From positions 1-43,737 of the forward strand of contig JANQJC010000113.1 of NCBI GenBank assembly GCA_028281825.1: a stretch of 43,737 nt of DNA. Reading direction: 5' to 3'. The first letter of the stretch is position 1, and each line of letters opens with the position of its first letter. Under the pieces are notes generated by a model. The model did not search any database, was not told where the DNA came from, and saw nothing but the letters and a program-made list of their open reading frames with translations. A program made the position numbers and the translations under genes. The DNA is from Flavobacteriales bacterium. GTDB taxonomy: Bacteria; Bacteroidota; Bacteroidia; JANQJC01. Below are positions 25,979-35,129 of this stretch, piece after piece.

Positions 25979-26013
25979 CTTATAGTCTGTTTGTTTTAGT
26001 TGTGCAATTATAG

Positions 26014-27669
26014 TTAATTCACCAATAAATCCCTTGCATTGTCTAATGCGGCCTGGGTTGGTTTCTCTGAGCTCAGCATTTTTGCTATCTCCAGTATGCG
26101 CTCGCCTTGGGTTAGTGGCTTGATGCGTGTAAAGGTCTTATCACTACTTTCTTCTTTATACACGAATAAGTGGTAATTGCCTTTACTGGCTATCTGTGGT
26201 AGATGGGTAATACATATCACTTGCATTCCCTTGCCCATACTGCTCATAATATCACCCATTTTATCAGCAATACCGCCAGAAACACCAGTATCTATCTCAT
26301 CAAATATAACGGTAGGCAGGTTCTTCATACCTGATAGTATTGATTTCAAAGCCAGCATCAATCTTGAAAGCTCACCACCTGAAGCTACTTTCTGGATATC
26401 CTTTGCTTCTTCCCCTTTATTAGCAGTAAAACGGAAATCCACCGCATCCATTCCATTTGGTGTTAGTTCCTCGGTTTTTCCTATTTCCAGTTTAATGGTA
26501 GCATTTGGCATTCCCAGTTTTTGCAATATCTCTTCTACCCTGCTCTCTAGTTTTTTGGCTACTTCCCTCCTTTTGCTTGAAAGTTGCTCAGCTATTTCGC
26601 GGGATTTTTTCTCACTAGTATTTACTTCCTTTCTCAGCTTTTCAATATCATCATCGTAGGAGTCAATCTCTTGAAGCTTTTGGTCAAGCTCGCCTTTTAG
26701 CGATATCAACTCTTCTACTTTACTCACATGATGCTTGTTCAGAAGGTGATTGATGATATCCAACCTTTGGCTTAGCTCAGATATTTTCTCAGGGTCATGT
26801 TGTAAGGCTTCTTGCTCCATATCAGCTTCACGACTGATATCCTTTATCTCGATTAGTGTGCTATCCAGTCTTTCTTTAAGTGATTGGAATTGTTCACTGT
26901 ATTTTGATACCTCTCTCAAAAGGGCGCTGCACTCCTCTAGCTGTTGGATGATATTACCATCACTTTCATTAAGAAGATATACTGCTTTGCTTAAATTAAC
27001 CTTAATGTCTTCAGCATGGGCAAGCGAAGATAATTCACTTTCAATATTCTCCTCCTCTCCTGGATTTAGAGTTGCTTCATCTAGCTCGTTGAATTGAAAA
27101 CGAAAATAGTCCTCATCCCTTTTTGACTCAGTTTCTTTGGAGACCAAATCCTCTAATCTCTTTTTTGCACTGTAATATTGCTGGAAGGCGTTTTTGTATG
27201 AACCCAGTAAAATACCATTTTTAGCGCTGGCATCTAGTAATGAAAGCCTAAACCCTGCGTCTTTTAATTTTAGCGTTTGGTGTTGTGAATGCACGTCCAC
27301 CAATTGGTTGCTCATTTCTTTCAGCGTATTAAGGTTTACTGGAGTATCATTGATAAAAGCCCTTGATTTACCCTGCTGGTTTATCTCTCTTCTTATCAAG
27401 GTAATATCCTCATAATCCAAGTCATTCTCTTTAAAGAATTGCTTAAAGTCAAAATCTTTTAGGTTAAAAGTGGCTTCCACAATACACTTACCTCCATTAT
27501 CCCTGAGAACACCAGTATCTGCCCTTTCTCCCAGCACTAATGATAAAGCCCCGATAATAATAGACTTGCCAGCGCCAGTTTCACCAGTCATAATATTCAA
27601 CTGATTAGAGAAGTCCAGTTCCAGCTGGTCAATCAGGGCATAATTAGATATAGAAAGGTGCTTGAGCAT
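26014..27669 (-). CDS. recN: DNA repair protein RecN
   Basis: SMC-like ATPase of 551 aa from this ATG, a member of the double-strand break repair system that gathers DNA ends. Walker A is in GETGAGKSIIIG near the start, a long coiled-coil middle section (about 150-370) contains many Glu/Lys helices, and the C-terminal signature SGGELSRLMLALK plus Walker B VIFDEIDTGVSGG complete the split ATPase head. Start chosen at MLKHLSISNYALID, which matches family N termini; an ATG three codons upstream (27678) is possible. It follows porD on the same strand and precedes fabI by 35 bp. Cytoplasmic, expected to act with RecA and RecF, the latter also in this window. Confidence 0.95.
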   Translation of the reverse strand: MLKHLSISNYALIDQLELDFSNQLNIMTGETGAGKSIIIGALSLVLGERADTGVLRDNGGKCIVEATFNLKDFDFKQFFKENDLDYEDITLIRREINQQGKSRAFINDTPVNLNTLKEMSNQLVDVHSQHQTLKLKDAGFRLSLLDASAKNGILLGSYKNAFQQYYSAKKRLEDLVSKETESKRDEDYFRFQFNELDEATLNPGEEENIESELSSLAHAEDIKVNLSKAVYLLNESDGNIIQQLEECSALLREVSKYSEQFQSLKERLDSTLIEIKDISREADMEQEALQHDPEKISELSQRLDIINHLLNKHHVSKVEELISLKGELDQKLQEIDSYDDDIEKLRKEVNTSEKKSREIAEQLSSKRREVAKKLESRVEEILQKLGMPNATIKLEIGKTEELTPNGMDAVDFRFTANKGEEAKDIQKVASGGELSRLMLALKSILSGMKNLPTVIFDEIDTGVSGGIADKMGDIMSSMGKGMQVICITHLPQIASKGNYHLFVYKEESSDKTFTRIKPLTQGERILEIAKMLSSEKPTQAALDNARDLLVN

Positions 27670-27725
27670 ATTGCCCAAAAATAAGGGGAATTAGTAAATT
27701 TTAAGAATGATGTGAATAAGTTTTA

Positions 27726-28625
27726 CTAATTACTCTTAGTAATCTTTTGGTACTTATTCGCATTGGATGGATCGCACTCACTAAGTAGAGTAACCATTCT
27801 AGCCTTAGTGTCTGGGAAAGCACCTGAAAAAATATTCACCAATTCATCAGATTTAGCAAGGAAGAATAACTGCAGCAAATAACCTGTTGGTTGGTCTTGC
27901 CTCACTTTTTTAATGCCCTGCAGGCAATCAGTAATCGCCATCCTTGCTGTTTCAGCATCAGAGGTCATCACATCTAAGCCTTGCCTGTGATAAGTATAGT
28001 AAGCATCGCGTAGCTTTTGGAATCTTGGGTTAAGCATGTTCTCTACAAACCAGTAACGGTTTTTGGTGCTTTCAAAAGAACGCCAACCTGGTTCAGGAGA
28101 GCTTTGGCAGTTATTTACTACGGCCAATGCCTTTTGGAAATACTCCTCACCTGAACCCTGACCAAATGACTCATAATCCATACCTATAATCATATACGCA
28201 TAAAAAGCTAATACTGAGGTTAGATTAGAAAGGCTGGTGTTTTCCTGAAATAGTAATGGCTCGTATTCCAAATACTTGAAAGCAAAATCAGGGTCATTGA
28301 TATTGAGCATTACCGAGTTGTAATTGGTATTGTATATAATGCGTCTTGACTGTACTTGGATAGTAGCCCTGAATTCGTCGGATGATACACGTTCGGTTAT
28401 ATTAATGAACATACTGCACTCAATACGCTCATTTTGATCATAGATATCATTTGTCCAACGCTGGGTGTTTATAAACTCGAAAATGGATTTTTGAAGTGTC
28501 TCAAATATTCTTTTATCACTTAACTGTATTTGGCCTGTGTTAACTTGTACGGTGCAATTCAGTTCTTGAGAAAAACTCTGCAAACCAAACACTGAAAGAA
28601 ATATAATGAATAAAAACCTATACAT
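27726..28625 (-). CDS. porD: DUF4835/PorD family protein, T9SS-associated
   Basis: Protein of 299 aa with a signal peptide (residues 1-19, MYRFLFIIFLSVFGLQSFSQ) and the pattern of the DUF4835 family: LNCTVQVNTGQIQLSDKRIFETL near the start, INITERVSSDEFRATIQVQSRR, and SSPEPGWRSFESTKNRYWFVE in the middle. In databases such proteins are often labelled type IX secretion system protein PorD, and they occur beside coaBC and recN across Bacteroidota. The function is not established, so the symbol follows that labelling. It overlaps the 3' end of coaBC by 8 bp, indicating coupled translation. Periplasmic or outer-membrane side. Confidence 0.85.
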   Translation of the reverse strand: MYRFLFIIFLSVFGLQSFSQELNCTVQVNTGQIQLSDKRIFETLQKSIFEFINTQRWTNDIYDQNERIECSMFINITERVSSDEFRATIQVQSRRIIYNTNYNSVMLNINDPDFAFKYLEYEPLLFQENTSLSNLTSVLAFYAYMIIGMDYESFGQGSGEEYFQKALAVVNNCQSSPEPGWRSFESTKNRYWFVENMLNPRFQKLRDAYYTYHRQGLDVMTSDAETARMAITDCLQGIKKVRQDQPTGYLLQLFFLAKSDELVNIFSGAFPDTKARMVTLLSECDPSNANKYQKITKSN

Positions 28626-29823
28626 TATTAACTGCTTCCGTTACCTTATTAATGATATCCTTCGCTACTTCTTGCTTGGACTTTAACTCGAATTTCGTGG
28701 TTTTATTATTTCTGTCAATGATAGTAATTTTGTTGGTATCGCGCTGAAAGCCTGCACCTTTATCTTTCAACGAGTTAAGAACAATAAAATCAAGGTTCTT
28801 TGATTTTAGTTTACCCGAAGCGTTTTTAAGCTCATTTTCTGTTTCCAATGCAAAGCCTACCAAGGTTTGTCCTTTCTTTTTCAATTTTCCTAACTCGGCT
28901 AATATGTCTTTTGTAGGCTCAAGTTCAATATGCAGGGCTACATCCTTTTTCTTAATCTTTTCCCTGGCAACCTTGGTTGGCCTGTAATCAGCAACTGCTG
29001 CTGTCATTATAGCCACATCCATAGCCTTAAAAGCCTTGGTGCAGGCTACATACATTTCTTCAGCCGAAACAACATTTACCCTTTCAATGCTTGGATGAGC
29101 GGTTTCAACACTCGAAGGGCCAATTACCAGTTTTACTTCAGCACCTCTTTTTGCAGCAGTTTCTGCAATCGCTACCCCCATTTTTCCGCTTGAGTGGTTA
29201 CCTATAAAGCGAACCGGGTCTATCGCTTCATAAGTTGGCCCTGCACTGATGAGTATTTTCTTCCCCTTTAGAGAAGTGCCCACTTCAAAATATTCTTCTA
29301 TTTCAGCCAATATTTCTTCTGGTTCAGCCATACGCCCCTCCCCTTCTAGCCCACTGGCAAGCTCGCCTACTCCCGGCTTAATCATGATATTGCCAAAGCC
29401 CTTGAGTTTGCCCAAATTCTCAATAGTGGCTTCATGCCTATACATATCCAAATCCATAGCCGGCGCAAACATCACTGGACACCTTGCTGATAGGTATACC
29501 GCCATTAACAGGTTGTCGCAATTTCCAGTTGCCATTTTAGATAGGGTGTTGGCTGTAGCTGGGGCAACTACCATTAAGTCCGCTTCCATTCCAAGTTTCA
29601 CATGATTATTCCACTCACCTTGTGTTCCGCTTGAAAAATCAGTTAGCACAGGTTTTTTGGAAAGTGATGAAAGCGTGAGCGCAGTAATGAATTGATGTGC
29701 CCCAGGAGTCATCACTACTTGCACATCTGCACCTGCTTTTACTAAAAGGCGAACTAAATAGGCAGACTTGTAGGCAGCTATACCACCACATACTCCCAAT
29801 AGTATTTTCTTTCCTTTCAGCAT
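28618..29823 (-). CDS. coaBC: Bifunctional phosphopantothenoylcysteine decarboxylase/phosphopantothenate-cysteine ligase
   Basis: Protein of 401 aa carrying two coenzyme-A synthesis activities. The N-terminal CoaC half binds FMN (GVCGGIAAYKS at 10-20), with catalytic H74, the PATANT stretch at 88-93 and PAMDLDMY at 121-128. The C-terminal CoaB half (about 187-401) has the ATP/CTP-binding SAGPTYEAIDPVRFIGNHSSGKMG, then IMTAAVADYRP and LEPTKDILAELG, and ends with the GFALETEN stretch. It lies in a run of essential or conserved genes, overlaps porD by 8 bp, and follows a terminator, so it probably has its own promoter in the gap after rpoZ. Cytoplasmic. Confidence 0.96.
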   Translation of the reverse strand: MLKGKKILLGVCGGIAAYKSAYLVRLLVKAGADVQVVMTPGAHQFITALTLSSLSKKPVLTDFSSGTQGEWNNHVKLGMEADLMVVAPATANTLSKMATGNCDNLLMAVYLSARCPVMFAPAMDLDMYRHEATIENLGKLKGFGNIMIKPGVGELASGLEGEGRMAEPEEILAEIEEYFEVGTSLKGKKILISAGPTYEAIDPVRFIGNHSSGKMGVAIAETAAKRGAEVKLVIGPSSVETAHPSIERVNVVSAEEMYVACTKAFKAMDVAIMTAAVADYRPTKVAREKIKKKDVALHIELEPTKDILAELGKLKKKGQTLVGFALETENELKNASGKLKSKNLDFIVLNSLKDKGAGFQRDTNKITIIDRNNKTTKFELKSKQEVAKDIINKVTEAVNNV

Positions 29824-29835
29824 TTACATAAAGCA

Positions 29836-29868
29836 CAAAAAGGCATCCAAGTAAATAATGGATGCCTA
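29836..29868 (-). terminator. Rho-independent terminator between rpoZ and coaBC
   Basis: AGGCATCCA and TGGATGCCT form a perfect 9-bp stem around a 9-base loop, followed by five Ts on the minus strand. It would end the bamD-rpoZ transcript and isolate the coaBC-porD-recN-fabI group downstream. Confidence 0.85.
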
Positions 29869-29892
29869 TTCATATTGTCCGCAAAGCTTTGA

Positions 29893-30225
29893 CTAAAGCT
29901 CGCCTTCTTCTTTGGCAGGGTTCCTAAAGTATACATCGCCGTTATCAAACTCATTGATAGCGATAGCAACCGGCTTAGGAAGCGCCTCATAGAATTTTGA
30001 AATTTCGATTTGCTCCCTATTTTCGAATATCTCTTCAAGGTTATCAGTGTGAGTAGCAAATTCTTTCAATTTACCATCCAACTCCTCTTTCATCTCTTGA
30101 GAAATCTGATTAGCCCTTTTGCCAATAATAGCAACACTTTCGTATATGTTACCAGTATCCATGGCCATGTCTATCACATTTCTTGTAACTGTTGAGTGAG
30201 CTGCGTCGGTCTTCTTGTAATCCAT
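29893..30225 (-). CDS. rpoZ: DNA-directed RNA polymerase subunit omega (Rpb6-like)
   Basis: Protein of 110 aa. The stretch from NIYESVAIIGKRANQIS (about 26-42) is the conserved helix and loop of the omega/Rpb6 family, which clamps the beta-prime subunit. The C-terminal part (PKPVAIAINEFDNGDVYFRNP) matches the Bacteroidota form, in which omega is a longer, Rpb6-like protein that standard omega models often miss. It directly follows bamD on the minus strand, 3 bp after its stop codon, an arrangement widely kept in this phylum. A strong terminator closes the unit. Confidence 0.9.
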   Translation of the reverse strand: MDYKKTDAAHSTVTRNVIDMAMDTGNIYESVAIIGKRANQISQEMKEELDGKLKEFATHTDNLEEIFENREQIEISKFYEALPKPVAIAINEFDNGDVYFRNPAKEEGEL

Positions 30226-30228
30226 GAT

Positions 30229-31038
30229 TTATGTATTGTTTATTTTCTTTAGTTCTCTTACTGTATCTGTATATATCCTCTCAGCTTCTTTTAGGTACTT
30301 ACTTTCAGGATATGCGTCTACAAAGTTATGATATGCTTCGATAGTATCCTTCAATCTTCCCTGTTTTTTCTTTTCTACACTGTTTATTGCCAGTTCATAG
30401 TTTGCTTTTACCACTAAAAAAGCCATTTCTGTGTGATGGTCAGAATCTGGATATTCCTTAATGGTGTTTTTTAATGAAGTAATAGCGGCTTGATAGTTTC
30501 TGGTGTTGAAGTATAGTTTAGAGGTTTCATAAGATTTCCTCTCTAGTTTGTCTCTCAGGTTATCCATCAATTCATTACATCTAGGTATACTATCACTCTC
30601 AGGATACCTGTTTACAAACAATTGCAATTGCTGCATTGCCTTGAAAGTATTTGTCTGGTCTAGGCTATATTCAGGTGAATCCAAGTAAAAGCAATAAGCA
30701 TTCATATAATAACATTCTTCGGCTTTCTTGCTGGATGGAAAGGTTTTGGCGAAGTTGCCAAAGTGATACCCGGCAAGAATAAAATCTCCTATTGAGTAGT
30801 TACACCAACTGTAGTAATAATAGACCTTCTCTGCTTTGGCAGTTCCTTTATATAGGCTTAACAACTCTTCAAAAAGTGGTAAGGCCTTATTATAATCCCC
30901 TTTTTCGTAGTATTCAATAGCCTTTTGGTACTTCAATTCAAAGTCGGTGCTTTTGAGTAATTTATTATACCCATCACAAGATGCTAAAACCAGCATCAGT
31001 AATGCAACCACCCAAAAATACCCCCGTTTTGAAAACAT
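30229..31038 (-). CDS. bamD: Outer membrane protein assembly factor BamD, lipoprotein
   Basis: Protein of 269 aa from this ATG. The N terminus (MFSKRGYFWVV then LVLASC) is a lipoprotein signal with C21 as the lipidated residue. The rest is TPR-like helical repeats typical of BamD/YfiO, for example YEKGDYNKALPLFEELLSLYKG, HFGNFAKTFPSSKKAEEC and NRYPESDS. It forms part of the BAM complex that folds beta-barrels into the outer membrane. An ATG ten codons upstream (31068) is possible, but the -7 element at 31043-31050 lies between the two, and the signal peptide fits only the shorter form. rpoZ follows 3 bp downstream. The gene is divergent from the SPT-like gene. Confidence 0.93.
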   Translation of the reverse strand: MFSKRGYFWVVALLMLVLASCDGYNKLLKSTDFELKYQKAIEYYEKGDYNKALPLFEELLSLYKGTAKAEKVYYYYSWCNYSIGDFILAGYHFGNFAKTFPSSKKAEECYYMNAYCFYLDSPEYSLDQTNTFKAMQQLQLFVNRYPESDSIPRCNELMDNLRDKLERKSYETSKLYFNTRNYQAAITSLKNTIKEYPDSDHHTEMAFLVVKANYELAINSVEKKKQGRLKDTIEAYHNFVDAYPESKYLKEAERIYTDTVRELKKINNT

Positions 31039-31042
31039 CGCG

Positions 31043-31050
31043 CAAAGATA
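31043..31050 (-). promoter_or_regulatory. Exact TAnnTTTG element directly before bamD
   Basis: On the minus strand TATCTTTG matches the consensus exactly and ends 4 bp before the chosen ATG. No good TTG lies 19 bp upstream. With a start site 5-7 bases downstream the transcript would begin at or within the start codon, meaning it would be leaderless. Confidence 0.45.
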
Positions 31051-31206
31051 CAATTTTATTACTTCCATTTTGTGGTAGGGCTAACGCTAATACTTTGGAT
31101 TTATTATTTACCATCATCATCACTAATTTTACGAGAACAATTCGCCTAACAAGCAGTCTGGCCAAGTAAATGCTAACTTTCAACACTTTTTGGTTGAAAA
31201 CAAAAA

Positions 31207-31236
31207 TTGTCAATCCGACTGAAAGCAATAATTTTG
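31207..31236 (+). promoter_or_regulatory. Consensus Bacteroidota promoter for the SPT-like gene
   Basis: TTG at 31207-31209, exactly 19 bp, then TAATTTTG at 31229-31236, an exact TAnnTTTG. This is the best promoter match in the window. Transcription would start near 31243, so translation must begin at the ATG at 31269 and not at the codon at 31170. Confidence 0.8.
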
Positions 31237-31268
31237 CTCCCAATTTTAATCAAGATAACCATATTATC

Positions 31269-32525
31269 ATGATAGACATTTTTGAAAAAATAAAGCACAA
31301 TCGCGGTCCATTAGGTGAACACGCGAAAAATGCACATGGATATTTTACTTTCCCTAAGCTTTACGGAGAGATATCAAATAAAATGGTTTTCAATGGCAAG
31401 GAAAGACTTGTTTGGAGCCTGAATAACTATTTGGGTTTGGCTAACCACCCTGAAGTTCGCAAGGCAGATGCCGATGCTGCGGCAGAATTTGGCTTGGCAG
31501 CGCCTATGGGCGCCAGGATGATGTCAGGTAATACTGACTATCATGAAAAACTAGAAAAAGATTTGGCAGCTTTCGTGCAGAAAAAAGATGCCATACTGGT
31601 TAACTTCGGTTATCAAGCTATGGTTTCTGCCATTGACGCTTTAGTGGATAGGCATGATGTAATTGTTTACGACTCTGAGTCTCACGCTTGCATATTGGAT
31701 GGAGTGAGATTACATATGGGTAAGCGCTTCGTTTTTCCTCACAATAATATTGATAACCTGGAAAAGCAATTGCAAAGGGCTACAAATCTTGTAAAGGATA
31801 ACGAAGGTGGTATCTTGGTGATTACTGAGGGAGTTTTTGGTATGTCTGGCGACCAGGGAAAACTGAAAGAAATAGCCGCACTTAAACAGAAATATAACTT
31901 CCGCCTGTTGGTGGATGATGCACATGGCTTTGGTACATTGGGCGAAACTGGTGCTGGTGCTGGTGAAGAGCAAGGTGTACAGGATGATATAGATGTTTAC
32001 TTCGGAACTTTTGCCAAGTCTATGGCTAGTATTGGCGCTTTCTTAGCCGGTGATACTGATGTAATTGAGTACCTGCGTTACAATATGCGCTCACAAATAT
32101 TTGCCAAGTCATTGCCACTACCTTTGGTTCTTGGTGCCCAAAAGAGATTGGAGTTGCTAAAAACCAAACCTGAGTTGAAAGAGAAACTTTGGACCATAGT
32201 TAATGCCCTGCAAAATGGCTTGAAGGATGCTGGTTTTGAAATTGGTAATACCCAATCATGTGTAACTCCGGTATACTTGAACGGCAGTATACCTGAAGCA
32301 ACTAACCTTATTCTCGACTTAAGGGAAAACTACAACATCTTCTGCTCAATGGTGGTCTATCCTGTGGTGCCAAAGGGTATTATATTGCTCAGATTGATAC
32401 CAACAGCAGTGCACACCATGGAAGATGTGAAGTACACCATTGATACTTTCTCCACTATTCACGATGATTTGAAAGCTGGAAAGTATCAAAGCGATAAAAT
32501 ACCTGAATTCTCACTTGTAAGCTAA
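31269..32525 (+). CDS. Alpha-oxoamine synthase: serine palmitoyltransferase/cysteate acyltransferase-like
   Basis: PLP enzyme of 418 aa in the alpha-oxoamine synthase family, which condenses an amino acid with an acyl thioester and releases CO2. The PLP Lys is K250 in GTFAKSMASIGAFLAGD. Other family marks are GARMMSGNTDYHEKLEKDLAAF (acyl-pocket region), ESHACILDGVRL, and DDAHGFGTLGETGAG with the cofactor-contacting Asp and His. Among family members it resembles bacterial serine palmitoyltransferase and the cysteate acyltransferase of sulfonolipid (capnine) makers more than KBL or BioF, but residues separating the first two are not decisive by eye. It would act in the cytoplasm in long-chain-base synthesis. 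The ATG is fixed by the promoter at 31207-31236. A universal stress gene follows 19 bp downstream. Confidence 0.85.
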   Translation: MIDIFEKIKHNRGPLGEHAKNAHGYFTFPKLYGEISNKMVFNGKERLVWSLNNYLGLANHPEVRKADADAAAEFGLAAPMGARMMSGNTDYHEKLEKDLAAFVQKKDAILVNFGYQAMVSAIDALVDRHDVIVYDSESHACILDGVRLHMGKRFVFPHNNIDNLEKQLQRATNLVKDNEGGILVITEGVFGMSGDQGKLKEIAALKQKYNFRLLVDDAHGFGTLGETGAGAGEEQGVQDDIDVYFGTFAKSMASIGAFLAGDTDVIEYLRYNMRSQIFAKSLPLPLVLGAQKRLELLKTKPELKEKLWTIVNALQNGLKDAGFEIGNTQSCVTPVYLNGSIPEATNLILDLRENYNIFCSMVVYPVVPKGIILLRLIPTAVHTMEDVKYTIDTFSTIHDDLKAGKYQSDKIPEFSLVS

Positions 32526-32544
32526 TTTCTTAAAACCCTATAAC

Positions 32545-33384
32545 TTGAAAATATTAATCCCAACTGACTTCTCGCTTATAGCACGTCATGCTTTAAAGTA
32601 TGCTTTGAACTACTCAAATAGACTAAATACTGAGTTCACCCTTTTGCATATTGATAATGCTCCAAGAGCAAATTTCTCATTCAGTAGCAAGCTAAATGAG
32701 GTAATACAGAAAGGTGACTTAGAAGAGTTAAACAAACTCGCTTCTTCAATCCAAGAAGAGACTGGTTTTGAAGGCAAGATAAATGTAGTCGAGAGCCACG
32801 GCTCCGCTGTATCTGAGATTTGTGCCTATGCCAAAAGACATCAGTTTGACCTGATTATAATGGGCTCAAAAGGTGAGGGTGTAATACCAAGCAAAGTATT
32901 TGGAAGTGTAGCTTCAGGAGTATTGGAAAAAGCAGACTGCCCAGTGTTGTTGGTTCCCATGAAAGCTGAGATAAAAACCCCTAAGGAGATTGTATATGCT
33001 TCAGACCTTACCAACCTGGCTGAAGAGATTAATCATATCATCCCTTTTGCTCAAAAGTTTGATGCTACTATTCATACCGTTCATGTGTATCCTGAGGCAA
33101 TTGACGGACATAGCTTTGATGAAGAAAGGGGAATATTGAACGAAATTGCCAAACACAAGTATGAGGACATCAACTTCAATACAGTGATGGACTTTGATAT
33201 CATTCGAGGTTTAGACCGCTATGTGAGAGAAGTTAATACTGATTTACTTGCTATGTATACTCACAAAAGTTCTATTCTGGAAATACTTTTTAATGACAGT
33301 TATTCTCTTGAAATGGCTTTGCATAATGAGGTGCCACTGTTGGTAATGGCAAAAACCATGGAAACTGACATTGAGGTTGACTAA
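32545..33384 (+). CDS. Universal stress protein, tandem UspA domains
   Basis: Protein of 279 aa with two UspA domains. The first (about 1-140) has the ATP-binding pattern G107-x2-G110-x9-G120-S121 in GSKGEGVIPSKVFGS. The second (about 145-275) begins KEIVYASDLTNLAEE and lacks an equivalent glycine motif near DLLAMYTHK, so only the first half should bind nucleotide. The start is a TTG codon: no ATG lies nearby and MKILIPTDFS matches the family N terminus. It follows the SPT-like gene by 19 bp and probably shares its transcript. Its stop codon overlaps that of the convergent SLC13 gene by 4 bp. Role in stress physiology is inferred from family only. Confidence 0.92.
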   Translation: MKILIPTDFSLIARHALKYALNYSNRLNTEFTLLHIDNAPRANFSFSSKLNEVIQKGDLEELNKLASSIQEETGFEGKINVVESHGSAVSEICAYAKRHQFDLIIMGSKGEGVIPSKVFGSVASGVLEKADCPVLLVPMKAEIKTPKEIVYASDLTNLAEEINHIIPFAQKFDATIHTVHVYPEAIDGHSFDEERGILNEIAKHKYEDINFNTVMDFDIIRGLDRYVREVNTDLLAMYTHKSSILEILFNDSYSLEMALHNEVPLLVMAKTMETDIEVD

Positions 33385-34838
33385 AAACCGAAAATCCAAC
33401 TTCCGTAAGTCCATATCGAAATCATAATAACCACTATTCCTACCAGGTTTAGAAAGAAGCCAGCGCGTGCCATATCTCGTGCCGCAAGTTTCTCGCTTCC
33501 AAAAACTATAGTACTTGGGGGTGTTGCAATGGGTAGCATAAAAGCATAACTGGAAGCTATAACTAAAGGTAGCATCAGCTTTATGGCGGGTATATCTGCC
33601 TCTTTTGAGAAAGCCAACATAATAGGCAAGGTGAGATACGTAGCTGCTACATTAGATGTAAACTCACTCAAAAAAACCATGAATACAATAGTTCCTAGCA
33701 TCAATATCCATAATGGTAACTTGGTTACACTTTCAAGATGGTCAGACATCCAGCTTGCCAGGCCAGACACTTCAACTCCCTGTGCCAAGGCATAGCCTCC
33801 ACCAAAGAGAAATAATATACCAATGGGTGTTTTTTTCGCTTCATTCCAACTCAGAATAAAGCCATCCTTCCGCTTTGTAGGCAAAATGAATAGAAGCAGG
33901 CTAATTGCCATAGCCACCGTTCCGTCAGTAATATGTGAGCCTTCAGGAAAAAGATTAATCCACCCTCGCAGTTGAAAGGAACCTAGTTCTAAATCCGCCC
34001 TGGTAAACCACAAAACAACCACCGTAAAAAATACCCCAATCAATATCTTTTCTTCCTTGGTCATTTTGCCAAGACCTTGGTGCTCTGTCTTAATAGCCTG
34101 CAAGTCAAGGTTAACATCATGATGTTTTGATATAAACATTTTTCGCAAGATGAAATAGCAACCAATAAACATCATGGCTGACATGGGCACTCCAAACATA
34201 AACCACCTACTAAAGGTGATGACCCCTGAATTTGGAAACTCATTTTCGAAAAACCCATAGAATATCATATTGGGCACCGTACCAACTAAAGTGGTGGTCC
34301 CTCCAATTGAAGCGGCATAAGAAAGCCCAAGTAGCAGTGGAGTAGTCATAAACCCACTTTTGTTTTGCTCAAACTGTGTGCCTAAAGCCAGGGCGGCCGG
34401 TAACATCATCATAGTAGTGGCTGTATTTGATATCCACCATGATATCAGGTACACAACCAACATAAACCCAAAAAGTATTTTAGAAGGTGAAGAACCCAGG
34501 GCTAATATGATACCTAAAGCAATCCTTTTGTGTAAGTTCCATTTTTCAATTGCAAAAGCAATCAAAAAACCACCGATAAATAGAAATATTATCTCATTAG
34601 TGTAAAGGGGGGCAACGTCTTTCATGCCCATTATGCCGAGAAAGGGAAAAAGTGTGATAGGTAAAAGAGCAGTGATATAAATCTCCAACGCTTCGGTTAG
34701 CCACCAGACTGCCATCCAAGTGGCAACCCCAGCCATATTTGCAATTTGTGTGTCTTTAGTGTCATGATACAAAAGATACCCAACTAGTAATCCTAATGCT
34801 GGTCCGAATAGTATCTTTAGGGCTTTATTCAATTCCAA
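33381..34838 (-). CDS. SLC13/DASS family sodium-dependent anion transporter
   Basis: Protein of 485 aa with about 11-12 membrane helices and the two-repeat elevator fold of the DASS family, which imports di- and tricarboxylates, phosphate or sulfate with sodium. The first repeat carries the SNT signature in WWISNTATTMMMLPAALALG, and the second has SNVAATYLTLPIMLAF, where the Thr of SNT is replaced by Val. The stretch IASSYAFMLPIATPPSTIVFGS is the second hallmark. Substrate cannot be read from these motifs. It is the last gene of a minus-strand group beginning with a T9SS protein, 3 bp after the DUF721 gene, and overlaps the 3' end of the stress protein gene. Confidence 0.93.
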   Translation of the reverse strand: MELNKALKILFGPALGLLVGYLLYHDTKDTQIANMAGVATWMAVWWLTEALEIYITALLPITLFPFLGIMGMKDVAPLYTNEIIFLFIGGFLIAFAIEKWNLHKRIALGIILALGSSPSKILFGFMLVVYLISWWISNTATTMMMLPAALALGTQFEQNKSGFMTTPLLLGLSYAASIGGTTTLVGTVPNMIFYGFFENEFPNSGVITFSRWFMFGVPMSAMMFIGCYFILRKMFISKHHDVNLDLQAIKTEHQGLGKMTKEEKILIGVFFTVVVLWFTRADLELGSFQLRGWINLFPEGSHITDGTVAMAISLLLFILPTKRKDGFILSWNEAKKTPIGILFLFGGGYALAQGVEVSGLASWMSDHLESVTKLPLWILMLGTIVFMVFLSEFTSNVAATYLTLPIMLAFSKEADIPAIKLMLPLVIASSYAFMLPIATPPSTIVFGSEKLAARDMARAGFFLNLVGIVVIMISIWTYGSWIFGF

Positions 34839-34841
34839 TTG

Positions 34842-35129
34842 CTACTTTAGTACAACCTCTTTCACCAATTCAGTGCCAGCTTCATCATTAATAAAGGCTA
34901 GTATCTTTTCTTTGGAAAAGCTCAGTTCTTGCCTCAAGGCAGCTGAGTCTACATGAATGAATACCTTATTATCCTTGATATAGAGCTTCTTGGTATGGCG
35001 GGCTATCATAGGTCCCATATTCTTTTCCCATGAGTGTATGGCCTTATATTCAGCATACTTTTGGTCAAGCTGATATCGCTTGAGCATCAGCTTAATGGCA
35101 TCACCTATACTATGTTCGTTGCTACTCAT
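34842..35129 (-). CDS. DUF721 (DciA-like) protein
   Basis: Protein of 95 aa with the DUF721 layout: an N-terminal helical segment (IGDAIKLMLKRYQLDQKY), the core WEKNMGPMIARHTKKLYIKDNKVFIHVDS, and a final AALRQELSFSKEKILAFIND. Members related to DciA help load the replicative helicase DnaB in bacteria lacking DnaC, and the gene commonly lies beside recF or dnaA-region genes, as here. Its start overlaps the recF stop by 4 bp (ATGA), showing coupled translation. No signal peptide. The DciA function is inferred from the family and not from specific residues. Confidence 0.9.
   Translation of the reverse strand: MSSNEHSIGDAIKLMLKRYQLDQKYAEYKAIHSWEKNMGPMIARHTKKLYIKDNKVFIHVDSAALRQELSFSKEKILAFINDEAGTELVKEVVLK

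Noticed and set aside
31170-31268. Upstream extension of the SPT-like protein by 33 residues
   Set aside because: It would lie upstream of the consensus promoter at 31207-31236, and the extension matches nothing in the family.
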